Shown here: piece after piece, positions 1-8,671 of the stretch
How positions within the stretch are numbered: the first letter of the stretch is position 1
Layout: the number at the start of each line of letters is the position of its first letter
Source of the DNA: Pinirhizobacter sp036499745
Lineage (GTDB): Bacteria; Pseudomonadota; Gammaproteobacteria; Xanthomonadales; Rhodanobacteraceae
Length of the DNA stretch: 64,000 nucleotides
Direction: 5' to 3'
Assembly (NCBI RefSeq): GCF_036499745.1
Contig: NZ_DASYDG010000010.1
Location: 1-64,000 of the forward strand
Program-made: the position numbers and the translations under genes
The notes under the pieces: model-generated
What the model saw: only the letters and a program-made list of their open reading frames with translations
Database searches by the model: none
What the model was told of the DNA's origin: nothing

Positions 1-68
1 CGCCACTTCCCGACGGTGCCCGTCGTCACAGCCTGAAGGGCCAGGATTCGTAGGACCCGTTGGAACGT

Positions 69-1463
69 TCATGAAGGACGGACCGCGCGTTGCGCCGCGG
101 CTTCCACGGAGGTGCCGGCATCGAGCAAGCCAGAACCGCAACCTTGTCGGCACGGCTGAGGCAAGGGCTTGACGTTGTCGATAAGCAGCGCCTGTACTTC
201 GTCAGGCTTTAGGGAAGGAGCGACAGCCAACACGAGAGCCGCCACTGCCGCCACGTGCGGCGCGGCCATCGACGTGCCGGCGTATGCGGCATAGGCCGGC
301 CCGGCAGGCCGTGTCTGGCCAGCGTTGACTGTCGAATAGATGTCGCCTTGCCCGCCGCCGCCTGCGCCACCGGGGGCAGTGATGTTCACCATGCGGCCAA
401 AATTGGAGAAAGAGGATTTGCCACCGGACGGATTGGACGCGGCCACGGTGATGGTGCCGGGGCAGTTGGCAGGTGTAACCATTGTTGCATCGCGGTTCTC
501 GTTGCCGGCAGCTACCACGACGACGCTGCCAAGCGCCCGGGCCATGTTGATCGCACGGGAGTAGACCGAGCTACATGCGCCTGTGCCGCCGAGGCTGAGG
601 TTGAGCACCTTCGCTGGATTCCGATTGTCGGGTACGCCCGGAACGCTTCCGCCAGCCGCCCAGATGATCCCGTCGGCAATATCCGAGCCGTAGCCGCCGC
701 CCTTGCCGAGTACGCGCACCGGAACGACCTTGGCGCCGGGAGCGATACCCGCCACGCCAAGTGCATTGTCCGCCAAGGCCACAACGGTGCCCGCAACGTG
801 CGTGCCATGCCAGCTTGATGGCCTGCCAAGACTGAAATCACCTTCATCGTAGGCATTGCCGTCGCGGCCGTTGCCATCGCCAGCCATCGAGGCATCGGAG
901 ATGAAATCGTATCCCGGAAGGATCTGGCCCTGGAGATCGGGATGATTCGTGATGCCCGTATCAATGATCGCTACCACCACGCCTTCACCACGGGAATGTG
1001 TCCATGCCTTTGCCACATCGATACCAGTGCGATCGGCACGGTAGCTCCACAGGTGCGGCCAGTACGGATCGTTGGTCGACATGGTGTGCATGATCAGATC
1101 CGGCTCGACCGATGCAACACCCGCTTCGTTGGCGAGGTCCTGCATGATCTGGTTTGCCGTCGTAAACGGAATGGCGCTGTCACCGGACGCGCGAAATACC
1201 AGATGACCGGTAGCCAGCGTTCGCACATAGGAAAGTTCCAACCCGGCGCGGATGCCGTTCAGGCGCGACGCAAGGCGTGCCACCAACGACGAGCCATCGC
1301 CGGCCGGTTCAACGACGATGCCGACGACTTCGGCATCAGCGGTGGCTAACGCGACCCGCGCGGTGGAATCGGCAAGCCGGTCGCCGGCGTGGGCAACGAC
1401 GGAAAAGGCAAGAAACGACGCGGTAGCCGCGGCGAGCGGCTTGAGAAAGGATCGGACAGGCAT
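69..1463 (-). CDS. S8 family subtilisin-like secreted serine protease
   Basis: Exported endopeptidase of the subtilase family, 464 aa from the ATG at 1463, which has GGAG a few bases upstream. The frame stays open further upstream, but only this start begins with a clean signal peptide (about residues 1-26, ending near AHA). The Asp-His-Ser triad is visible: Asp168 in IIDTG, His219 in SWHGTHVAG and Ser398 in AGTSMAAPH. The probable oxyanion Asn321 lies in AAGNENRD. Residues about 30-150 form a propeptide/inhibitor-like segment, which implies autoprocessing after export. No C-terminal P-domain or PPC domain follows the catalytic domain. It lies next to two M4 peptidases on the same strand, so this is an extracellular protease locus. 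The family is certain; the substrate is unknown. Confidence 0.93.
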   Translation of the reverse strand: MPVRSFLKPLAAATASFLAFSVVAHAGDRLADSTARVALATADAEVVGIVVEPAGDGSSLVARLASRLNGIRAGLELSYVRTLATGHLVFRASGDSAIPFTTANQIMQDLANEAGVASVEPDLIMHTMSTNDPYWPHLWSYRADRTGIDVAKAWTHSRGEGVVVAIIDTGITNHPDLQGQILPGYDFISDASMAGDGNGRDGNAYDEGDFSLGRPSSWHGTHVAGTVVALADNALGVAGIAPGAKVVPVRVLGKGGGYGSDIADGIIWAAGGSVPGVPDNRNPAKVLNLSLGGTGACSSVYSRAINMARALGSVVVVAAGNENRDATMVTPANCPGTITVAASNPSGGKSSFSNFGRMVNITAPGGAGGGGQGDIYSTVNAGQTRPAGPAYAAYAGTSMAAPHVAAVAALVLAVAPSLKPDEVQALLIDNVKPLPQPCRQGCGSGLLDAGTSVEAAAQRAVRPS

Positions 1464-1656
1464 GGGAACGCTCCATGTAGATGATGAACACACCGCACGG
1501 AATGGCGGCGCAATCAGGCTACGTCGTGGAGCGATCCGGTTGAGGCGGCGGCCCACCTCAGTTCCCGTGGGCACATCGTGCTTGCGTCGAAAGGAATTTC
1601 CCTCACGCGTTGCGAATGCGCCGTCGTCCGCAAGATGGTTTTTCCCCGCGGGAGAA

Positions 1657-1681
1657 GCCCGCCGGCATCATGCCGGCGGGC
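1657..1681 (-). terminator. Strong stem-loop after the first M4 peptidase gene
   Basis: A perfect 11-bp GC-rich inverted repeat with a 3-base loop lies 17 bases past the stop codon of the M4 peptidase ending at 1698. Only a short pyrimidine run (TTCTCCC) follows on the minus strand, so it is a weak-tract intrinsic terminator or an mRNA 3'-end stabiliser. Confidence 0.5.
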
Positions 1682-1697
1682 CGTCATCGATCAGGCT

Positions 1698-3533
1698 TCA
1701 CGGCGTCCACGATGCCTTGATGCTTACGCCGGAGTACGCAGCGTAGCCGCGGATCTTGACGTAGTAGGTCCCCGCCTTCGGCGCTGCCACCGTGCATGTC
1801 TCGGCGTTGCCAGTCTTGTACGGGCGGCAATCGTAGGTCGTGGTAGTGGGCGCTGATCCAAAACGGGTGTACAGATCGGCATCACCCGTGCCGCCGGACA
1901 TGGCGATGGTAAGGTTCCTGGCCCCGGCGGCGATAACCACCGTGTAGGTCGTTTCGCTTCCCTTCGCACCTGAAATGCCTGTCTTTGCCACGCCATTGGC
2001 CAGCGCCGAACCGCCACCCCCGCCGTTGCTGCCGCAGGTCACGCCCACGCCGGTGAAGGCGGTGGCAACGTTCGCTGAGGAGAAGCCGAGGTCGGTCGCG
2101 GCACTGGCCACGCCGCACGCTCCGTTGTTAAAGGTCTCGTTCGCACCCCAATAGAGCGCATCGGCGCGCGCGAATACCTTGAATGCCTTCTCGGTATCCC
2201 AGCCGCTGGTCTTGGCCAGCAGGCAGAAGGCCTTGTTGTAGACACCGCTGGAATAGTGGACGTCCAGCCCGGAGGTGTAATCGGCGGCGTTGTCGATGGA
2301 GCCACCGTCCTGTGGCGGATTGCACATGTAGCGCAGGGCGTCGCCGATGCCGGCGCTGGTCTTGACGATATCGGCGCCGACCAGGAAGTCGTTGCTTCCC
2401 CGGTCGAAGAATTCCGTCGCCTCGCCGGCGATATCCGAGTACGCCTCGTTCATGCCACCGGATTGCCCGGTATAGGCGAGGTTGGAGTGCTGCTCGGTGT
2501 AACCGTGGCTGATCTCATGGCCGGTAACGTCGATCGCCACCAGCGGGTAAAACGTGCTGGCGCCGTCCCCGAAGCTCATCTGGGTGCCGTCCCAGAAGGC
2601 GTTCTCGTAGCTGTTGCCGTAGTGCACCTTCATCAGCAGCACTTGGTTCAGTGGTGCGGCGCCGGTGTAGGCCACGTACATGTCGTGTACGACACCGCCG
2701 AAATGATGGGCATCGTTGATCGGTGAATATGCACCGTTGATGGCATCGCCCTGGCTGGTCGGGCAGGTGAAGCTCCACAGCGTGCCGCCGCTGGTCCTGT
2801 GATTGAGGTTGTACGTTTTTACGTTGGCATTCTGCGCCGTGCACGTGCTGCCCGATTGCGTCACTCGGAGCGCGGGGTAGTCCGTGCCGTAGGTGTACTG
2901 GCCCGTCTTGGTGTTGCCGCCGGGCCCGGTGGCATTCACCTCGGCATTGGTCAGCCCCTCCCATTGCGCGATCACTTCGCCGGTATTGGCATCGATGATG
3001 GCCGTGGGCCGCGACGGATGGTCGCCATTGAGAACGTAGGAGGTAAGGTAAACCAGGCGCGCGGGAGCGTTGTCCTGGGGATAGACATAGAGGTCGGCGC
3101 GTGTGTTCTCAGCCTTCGCCCCTGGGGCGGCGATCAAGGCGTTGCGTCGTTGCAGGACATCGAGGGCGGCCGCGGGGTCGAGCTTCGGCGTCACCGAGGC
3201 GAGCTCTGCGTTCAGACTTGTAGCGACCACCCCCGTCGCCAGCAGTGCATTGCCACGGCTGTCCTGTTCCACGGCGATGGTTTTTCCATACACAGGTACA
3301 CCCATGTAGGTCTGCTGCATGCGCACGGTGCGCGTGCCATGCGCCGTAGGCAGCGAGGCTTTCTCGACCAGGCCTGATCGATTGTCCAGGCCAAGTCGTG
3401 CGGCCAGGCTTACCACGGGTGTTGCATTGAGGCTCTGGGCGACCATCTTCTGCTCGGTCGCAGCGTTCACCTGCGATGCGGCGGCGAGCGCCAGCGCAAC
3501 GACGAGTGCGTTCAAACGATATGAACTTGCCAT
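1698..3533 (-). CDS. M4 family zinc metallopeptidase with C-terminal PPC domain
   Basis: Secreted thermolysin/pseudolysin-type endopeptidase, 611 aa. The ATG at 3533 is chosen because GGGAGGAAAAC precedes it directly and the next residues form a signal peptide (about 1-24, ending in VNA). An FTP/PepSY-type propeptide spans roughly 30-200. The catalytic domain carries zinc ligands His339 and His343 in HEISH and Glu363 in GGMNEAYSD, with the family HYSSGVYNKAF block further on. After a glycine-rich linker, about 90 C-terminal residues resemble a bacterial pre-peptidase C-terminal (PPC) domain (GDADLYTRFG, YDCRPYKTGNAETC), usually cut off after export. The adjacent M4 paralogue lacks this domain. 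Confidence 0.93.
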   Translation of the reverse strand: MASSYRLNALVVALALAAASQVNAATEQKMVAQSLNATPVVSLAARLGLDNRSGLVEKASLPTAHGTRTVRMQQTYMGVPVYGKTIAVEQDSRGNALLATGVVATSLNAELASVTPKLDPAAALDVLQRRNALIAAPGAKAENTRADLYVYPQDNAPARLVYLTSYVLNGDHPSRPTAIIDANTGEVIAQWEGLTNAEVNATGPGGNTKTGQYTYGTDYPALRVTQSGSTCTAQNANVKTYNLNHRTSGGTLWSFTCPTSQGDAINGAYSPINDAHHFGGVVHDMYVAYTGAAPLNQVLLMKVHYGNSYENAFWDGTQMSFGDGASTFYPLVAIDVTGHEISHGYTEQHSNLAYTGQSGGMNEAYSDIAGEATEFFDRGSNDFLVGADIVKTSAGIGDALRYMCNPPQDGGSIDNAADYTSGLDVHYSSGVYNKAFCLLAKTSGWDTEKAFKVFARADALYWGANETFNNGACGVASAATDLGFSSANVATAFTGVGVTCGSNGGGGGSALANGVAKTGISGAKGSETTYTVVIAAGARNLTIAMSGGTGDADLYTRFGSAPTTTTYDCRPYKTGNAETCTVAAPKAGTYYVKIRGYAAYSGVSIKASWTP

Positions 3534-3956
3534 GTTTTCCTCCCAAGGTGGCGCGCGCACTCGCCCATTGCGACCGCGGCGGCCACATCACGACATGCCG
3601 CATTCAGCGGCTCCGGTGGTTTTTTTGACCTCCGAGAGGATCGACGACGCAGCCCGGCCCCTCTCCTTCCGGGCTAGCGCGGATTCTTCAAGTTGCGTCG
3701 CCGGCCTCCACCGGCGCCACGGAGTGTCGCGCAGGCTCCCCGCCCGTCGACAGGAATCAAACTATCAGGTTGACCACGGTGTACCGTGAGGCAGTTCTCA
3801 TGTTCGCAAGCTCTTGCTGTCAGGCAACTATTTACGAAATCGTTTTCGCGATGAAGGCAAGCGATTGTATTGACGCTTGTTTGTACTTTTATCACGAGGC
3901 AATTCGGTCCGAAAGAAAAAGCGGACACGCGATGCGCGCGTGTCCGTCTGGAACCA
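3534..3956. other. Intergenic region between the two M4 peptidase genes
   Basis: No convincing gene is present. The segment 3780-3920 is clearly richer in A and T than its surroundings and probably holds the promoter of the downstream M4 gene (start 3533). It contains an inverted repeat CACGGT-GT-ACCGTG (3775-3788) that could be an operator. The terminator of the upstream M4 gene lies at its right end. I could not identify an unambiguous -35/-10 pair. Confidence 0.5.
3909..3946 (-). terminator. Rho-independent terminator of the second M4 peptidase gene
   Basis: A perfect 10-bp stem (CGGACACGCG and its complement, 3922-3946) with a 5-base loop lies just past the stop codon at 3957. On the minus strand it is followed at once by TTTTTCTTTC, the classic layout of an intrinsic terminator. 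Confidence 0.82.
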
Positions 3957-5483
3957 CTACCCGCAATGCACGCCGACTACATCGAACGCGTTGACGACAT
4001 CGTCGACGGAATCTCCAAGGTCGTTGGCTGCAGCCACGACACCACAAGCGCCTGCATTGAACGTGCTGTTGGACGACCAATACAGTTTGTTGGCCCGTGC
4101 GAACACCTCGAAAGCGGAGAGAGCATTCCACCCCTCCGTTTTGGCCAGCGTGCAGAACGCTTTGTTGTAGACCCCGCTGGAATAGTGGTTGTTCATGGGT
4201 TTGAAATCGCGCTGATGATCAATGGATCGGCCATCGCGCCCGGGTTCACACATGTACCGCAGCGCTGGCTCGGTCTTGGTGATCTCGGCGCCAACGAGAA
4301 AATCGTTGGAACCATTCGCATAGAACTTCGCTGCCTCGCCCGCCATGTCCGAGAATGCCTCATTCATGCCGCCAGAGTGGTCGCTATTGTAGATAAGGCG
4401 TGAGTTGTCGGCGGTATAGCCATGACTGACTTCGTGGGCGATCACATCCAGCGCGGTAAGGGGATAGAAGACAGTGCCGCCGTCACCGAACTGCATCGTG
4501 CGGCTGGCGCCATTCCACGATGCGTTGTCGTAGCTCCGCGAGTAGTGAACCTGGGCAATGAGCGGCGTGGATATCGGCGGCTGGCCGGTGAGTTCGCGGT
4601 ACATGGCGAACAGCACGGACCCGTAATGATGGGCATCGTTGAGGGGGCTATATCCATCGTTGATGCCATCGCCGATGTTCGTTGGGCAGACGAACGACCA
4701 CGGCGTGCGGTTGCCGGTGTTGGTGGTCTGCTTCAGGTTAACGGTAATGATGCTTTCGTTCTGTAGTGTGCAGGTTCCGTTGTTGGCCGTGACCCGCAGC
4801 GAGGGCTTGTCCACGCCATAGGTCACGCCACCCGACTTGACGTTGCCGCCCGGACCGTTGGCGGCATCACTTGCATGCATCAGGTCGTCCCAGCGTTCAA
4901 GCACCGTGCCGTCACTGGCATCGACGATACCCGCCGGCACCGAGGGATGCTCGCCGCCGATGCCTACCGACACCCGCCACGCCAGCCGCGCGATGGTGTC
5001 CTTGCCGACGTGGTAGAGGAGCTCACTGGCGCCTTCGGTGACTTCCGCATCGCCCGTCAATGACATCCCTCCAAGAAGGATGCCGCGTGCGGCGGCGGCG
5101 TCGAGCTGCGGTTTCGGCTTCGACGAAGCAAGCGTGGCGACGCCACGGGTGAATGTCCCCGTGGCGCTGACGATGGTTTCATCGTCGTCCGTCATTTCGA
5201 CCGTGGCGATGCTTCCGAGGACCGGTACACCATCCTTCAACTGCTGCAGCTTGACGGTGCGGGTGCCATGGACCGTGGCAGCGGAAGCCTCGACCCGCCA
5301 GTCGGTTCCGGGGTCCGCGCCGATGGCCCGTGACATACGGGGCAGAACACGGCCGTGTAACGATTCCCCATCAATGCGTTGGGACTGGGCGGCATGGGAA
5401 ATGGATGCCGGCAAAGCGAGCGCAATGGCGCACGCACCAAGTGCGAGCCGGCCAAGGGAACCGCGCGGATGATTCGTATGCAA
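3957..5483 (-). CDS. M4 family zinc metallopeptidase without PPC domain
   Basis: Second secreted thermolysin-like peptidase, about 508 aa. I prefer the TTG at 5483 because GGAGAG lies six bases upstream and the peptide then begins with a typical signal sequence (positive start, hydrophobic ALGACAIALALPA, cleavage near SHA). The ATG at 5510 has no visible ribosome site and would add nine residues before the signal. Zinc ligands are His350 and His354 in HEVSH and Glu374 in GGMNEAFSD. It aligns by eye along its whole length with the neighbouring M4 enzyme, pointing to tandem duplication, but it stops right after the catalytic domain. It has its own strong terminator. Confidence 0.9.
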   Translation of the reverse strand: MHTNHPRGSLGRLALGACAIALALPASISHAAQSQRIDGESLHGRVLPRMSRAIGADPGTDWRVEASAATVHGTRTVKLQQLKDGVPVLGSIATVEMTDDDETIVSATGTFTRGVATLASSKPKPQLDAAAARGILLGGMSLTGDAEVTEGASELLYHVGKDTIARLAWRVSVGIGGEHPSVPAGIVDASDGTVLERWDDLMHASDAANGPGGNVKSGGVTYGVDKPSLRVTANNGTCTLQNESIITVNLKQTTNTGNRTPWSFVCPTNIGDGINDGYSPLNDAHHYGSVLFAMYRELTGQPPISTPLIAQVHYSRSYDNASWNGASRTMQFGDGGTVFYPLTALDVIAHEVSHGYTADNSRLIYNSDHSGGMNEAFSDMAGEAAKFYANGSNDFLVGAEITKTEPALRYMCEPGRDGRSIDHQRDFKPMNNHYSSGVYNKAFCTLAKTEGWNALSAFEVFARANKLYWSSNSTFNAGACGVVAAANDLGDSVDDVVNAFDVVGVHCG

Positions 5484-5662
5484 GTGAGGCTCTCCAGGTA
5501 ATGGCGCCATGGGGCGCCTGCAGGCAACATTGCCCGCCTGGAAACTGTGGACTTCCCGTGGCCATCCATGCAGCCGTGCACGACCATTCGCTGCCGTAGG
5601 CAATGACGCCGCCCGACGTGCGCGCGTAGGAAATATCGAGCGAGCCTAAGCCCCGAAGGTTG

Positions 5663-6220
5663 TCAGAGCATGCCGGTTTCGAGCTTGGCCGCGTCGGACA
5701 TCATGGAGTGGTTCCACGGCGGGTCGAAGACCAGGTCGACGTCGGCTTCGCTGACGGTGGGAATCAGCTCGAGTTTGGTTCGCACATCGTCGACAAGGAT
5801 GTCGCCCATGCCGCAACCGGGCGCGGTCAGCGTCATCTTCACGTACACCTTGCGGTCCCCGGCTTCGGTGCGCTCAAGGGTGGCGTCATAGACCAAACCC
5901 AGTTCCACCACATTGATCGGAATTTCCGGATCGAAGCAGGTACGAAGCTGTTGCCACACGAGCTTTTCGACATCTTCATCACCCGCGTCGGCCGGAAGCT
6001 CGATGGCTGGCGGTGCGTCCTTGCCCAGGGCATCGGCATCATTACCTGCAATGCGGAACAGGTTGCCTTCGACGTACACGGTGAAACTGCCACCCAGGGC
6101 CTGGGTGATGTAACCGATCTGGCCAGCGGGCAAGGTCACCTGCTCGCCCTGGGGAACCATCACCGCCACGCAATCGCGTTCGAGGGTGAAAGGCTCGCTG
6201 CTAAGACTGAAACCGCTCAT
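5663..6220 (-). CDS. sufT: Putative Fe-S cluster assembly protein SufT (DUF59/MIP18 domain)
   Basis: Cytosolic Fe-S protein maturation factor, 185 aa from the ATG at 6220. The N-terminal part (about 1-75) is the extension typical of the long SufT family (VPQGEQVTLPAGQIGYITQALGGS). The C-terminal half is a MIP18/DUF59 domain with DPEIPINVVELGLVYD and the conserved cysteine in LTAPGCGMGDIL. Family members are thought to help deliver clusters to target proteins. No suf operon genes are adjacent, so it is a stand-alone copy. An upstream in-frame start exists, but the family length fits 6220. Confidence 0.85.
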   Translation of the reverse strand: MSGFSLSSEPFTLERDCVAVMVPQGEQVTLPAGQIGYITQALGGSFTVYVEGNLFRIAGNDADALGKDAPPAIELPADAGDEDVEKLVWQQLRTCFDPEIPINVVELGLVYDATLERTEAGDRKVYVKMTLTAPGCGMGDILVDDVRTKLELIPTVSEADVDLVFDPPWNHSMMSDAAKLETGML

Positions 6221-6392
6221 GGAATTCCCGAAAGCCACCCGATCAGCGACGGCAAAGTCGCCCATTATGACGCCACCCAATGGAAATCGGGCCGCGCGGC
6301 GCCGATCTCAACCCGGCCCGGTATCATGGCCGTTTGCCACCAAGCCCGAAGGATTCTTCCATGCCAACGCCTTCCCGCCGGATCCTTCCGGC

Positions 6393-6866
6393 GTGAGCCG
6401 CCTGTTCTACGGGGTGCTCTGCTGCGTGCTCTTTGCCCTTGCCGGTGGTGCCGCCCTGTCGGTGCTTGCCATGTTCGCCCTGCCCCTGGGCCGGCTGCTG
6501 GGCCTTCCCGGGGGCCTCATGGCCCACCCTCTGGCTTGGCTTGCCCTGCCCGCAGGGTGGTTCCTGGGCATCGGCTTGAGGCATTGGGTGCAGCTGGGTG
6601 CCATGCCACGCGCGGTGCTTGGCGCAGCGTCCCTGATGATCGCCGCCGTCTACGCCAACTGCCTGGTGACCTGGGGAAGGATCGCCAACGCCTTCGGCAT
6701 CGGTTTCGTCCAGGCCATGCGCGATGCGGGCCTTGCCAATACCGTGGGCCTGGCACGGATCGGTTTGTCGACGGCCGACGGCGTACTTTACGCGCTGGCC
6801 CTGGCGCTGGCCGCCTGGGCCGCCGGCCGTGCCGGACGCGCGGTGGTCAGTCGTCCAGCGCCTTGA
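6393..6866 (+). CDS. Small integral membrane protein of unknown function
   Basis: I do not recognise this protein. From a GTG at 6393 it has about 157 aa and four hydrophobic segments, with short hydrophilic turns containing RHW and TWGRIANAFG. The frame continues upstream to 6186, but that part is arginine/proline-rich, overlaps the start of sufT on the other strand and looks non-coding; the start is therefore uncertain. The 3' end overlaps the 3' end of pntB on the opposite strand by 20 bp. Confidence 0.6.
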   Translation: MSRLFYGVLCCVLFALAGGAALSVLAMFALPLGRLLGLPGGLMAHPLAWLALPAGWFLGIGLRHWVQLGAMPRAVLGAASLMIAAVYANCLVTWGRIANAFGIGFVQAMRDAGLANTVGLARIGLSTADGVLYALALALAAWAAGRAGRAVVSRPAP

Positions 6867-8277
6867 TACCGGCCACCAGCTGGCCGGCCACGGCCTGGCC
6901 GTCGCCATAGAGCATGCGGGCGTTGTCAGCGTAGAACAGCGCGTTCTCGATGCCTGCGAAACCGGTGCCCTGCCCGCGCTTGACCACGATCACCTGTCGG
7001 CACTGCGCCACGTCCAGGATGGGCATGCCGTAGATCGGCGAAGTGGGATCTGTTTTCGCAAGGGGATTGACCACGTCGTTGGCACCGATTACCACGGCGA
7101 CATCCGTCGTGGGCAGTTCGGGATTCACATCGTCCATGTCAACGATAAGGTCATAGGGCACGCCGGCCTCGGCCAGCAACACATTCATGTGCCCGGGCAT
7201 GCGGCCGGCCACCGGATGGATGGCGAAGCGTACCTTCACCCCGCGGGCAATCAGCAGCTGGGAGAACTCCCATACCTTGTGCTGGGCCTGGGCCACGGCC
7301 ATGCCGTAACCGGGCACGATCACCACGCGCTCGGCGTAGGCAAGCATCACCGCCGCGTCCGCGGCGTCGATGGGCTTCTGCGCACCTGCAAGCGCCGTAG
7401 CAGTGCCGGACACGGCGCCGAAGCTGCCGAACAACACGTTGCCGAGCGAACGGTTCATTGCCCGCGCCATCAGCTGGGTCAAGAGCGTACCCGCCGCGCC
7501 CACCACGGTGCCGGCGATCACCATGGCCTCGTTCCCCAGCACGTAGCCCTCGAAGGCCACCGCCAAGCCGGTAAGCGCGTTGTAAAGCGAGATCACCACC
7601 GGCATGTCGGCGCCGCCGATCGGGAGTGTCATCATCACGCCCAGGAAAAGGGCCAGGGCGAAGAACGCGCACACCAGCGGCATCGTCGGGCCGGTGGCGG
7701 TCATGAACCCCCCCAGCGCCAACGCCGCCAGCAACACCAGCGCGTTGACCGTGCGCTGCCCCGGGAAAACGTAGCGGCGGTCGATCCATCCCTGCAGCTT
7801 GCCGAAGGCGATGAGCGAGCCTGAAAAGCTCACCGCGCCGATCAAGCCACCGAGCAGGGCCAGGACCAATTGCGGCATCGATGGCGGCGTGTAGTTGGCC
7901 GCGGCAAACGTGCCCCCGCCCATCAGTTCCACCACGTGACCGCTCACCGCGAGCAGCTCCGCGGCGCCGATCGCCGCGGCAGCACCGCCGCCCATCCCGT
8001 TGTACAGGGCCACCATCTGCGGCATGGCGGTCATGGCCACGCGGCGTCCGGACCACCACGCGCCCAGCGTGCCCAGGACCACGGCCGCCACCATCAGCCA
8101 GCGGTTGCCGAGGTCCGGCAGGCAGAAAGTGGCCAGCACCGCCAGCACCATGCCTACGCCGGCCCAGCCGATGCCACCGCGCGCGGTGCGCGGGGAACTC
8201 ATGCGTTTCAAGCCGAGGATGAAAAGAAGTGCAGCGAGGAAGTAGCAGGCCCTGATGGCGATCCCGAGCCAGGCCAT
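6847..8277 (-). CDS. pntB: NAD(P) transhydrogenase subunit beta
   Basis: Beta subunit of the Re/Si-specific proton-translocating transhydrogenase of the inner membrane, which uses the proton gradient to reduce NADP+ with NADH. At 476 aa it is full length. The N-terminal two thirds is a multi-helix membrane domain. The C-terminal NADP(H)-binding domain III shows PGYGMAVAQAQHKVWE, IHPVAGRMPGHMNVLLAEA and VVIGANDVVNP. Its start overlaps the pntAB stop by one base (TGATG), implying coupled translation. The partner pntAA is not adjacent but lies at 10369-11463. Confidence 0.95.
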   Translation of the reverse strand: MAWLGIAIRACYFLAALLFILGLKRMSSPRTARGGIGWAGVGMVLAVLATFCLPDLGNRWLMVAAVVLGTLGAWWSGRRVAMTAMPQMVALYNGMGGGAAAAIGAAELLAVSGHVVELMGGGTFAAANYTPPSMPQLVLALLGGLIGAVSFSGSLIAFGKLQGWIDRRYVFPGQRTVNALVLLAALALGGFMTATGPTMPLVCAFFALALFLGVMMTLPIGGADMPVVISLYNALTGLAVAFEGYVLGNEAMVIAGTVVGAAGTLLTQLMARAMNRSLGNVLFGSFGAVSGTATALAGAQKPIDAADAAVMLAYAERVVIVPGYGMAVAQAQHKVWEFSQLLIARGVKVRFAIHPVAGRMPGHMNVLLAEAGVPYDLIVDMDDVNPELPTTDVAVVIGANDVVNPLAKTDPTSPIYGMPILDVAQCRQVIVVKRGQGTGFAGIENALFYADNARMLYGDGQAVAGQLVAGIKALDD

Positions 8278-8576
8278 CAGTGCTTACCCCGGCCGGCCGG
8301 GGTGCTGGACTTGAACATCTCGAGCATGCGCGCCGTGGCCACGTAGCCGCCGGCGGCGTTGCCGGCGCCCAGCAGCACGCCGATGAAGCCGATGGCCGTT
8401 TCCAGCGGCGTGGTGGCATGCCCCAGGGCGATCATGGCGCCTACCAGAACGATGCCGTGGATGAAGTTGGAGCCGGACATCAAGGGGGTGTGGAGGATCA
8501 CCGGGACCCTGCCGATGATTTCATACCCGGTAAAAGCCGCCAGCATGAATACGTAAAGCGCCACGAAACCGTCCAT
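8277..8576 (-). CDS. pntAB: NAD(P) transhydrogenase subunit alpha, part 2 (membrane segment)
   Basis: Short membrane part of the alpha subunit as found in three-subunit transhydrogenases, 99 aa from the ATG at 8576, which has GGGGG at ribosome-site distance. Three or four hydrophobic helices are visible (LYVFMLAAFTGYEII, GSNFIHGIVLVGAMIAL, ETAIGFIGVLLGAGNAAGGY). These helices pair with the PntB membrane domain to form the proton channel. It is the first gene of the pntAB-pntB pair. Normally pntAA would lie directly upstream; here a divergently read sigma-factor gene occupies that place. Confidence 0.93.
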   Translation of the reverse strand: MDGFVALYVFMLAAFTGYEIIGRVPVILHTPLMSGSNFIHGIVLVGAMIALGHATTPLETAIGFIGVLLGAGNAAGGYVATARMLEMFKSSTPAGRGKH

Positions 8577-8671
8577 CGATCCCCCATCCGCAGTGGCCAA
8601 GTCCCGTCCATCATACGGATTTCCCTGTCAACGCTTACACTGGCTGCTGCGTTATTTCCCCGGTAGATGCC

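Noticed and set aside
11..25. Hairpin CGACGG-TGC-CCGTCG at the left edge as a terminator
   Set aside because: The stem is only six pairs with no T-run, and nothing identifiable in the first 68 bases uses it.
5510..5603. Longer N-terminus for the second M4 peptidase
   Set aside because: The added residues precede the signal peptide, and neither upstream ATG has a ribosome site.
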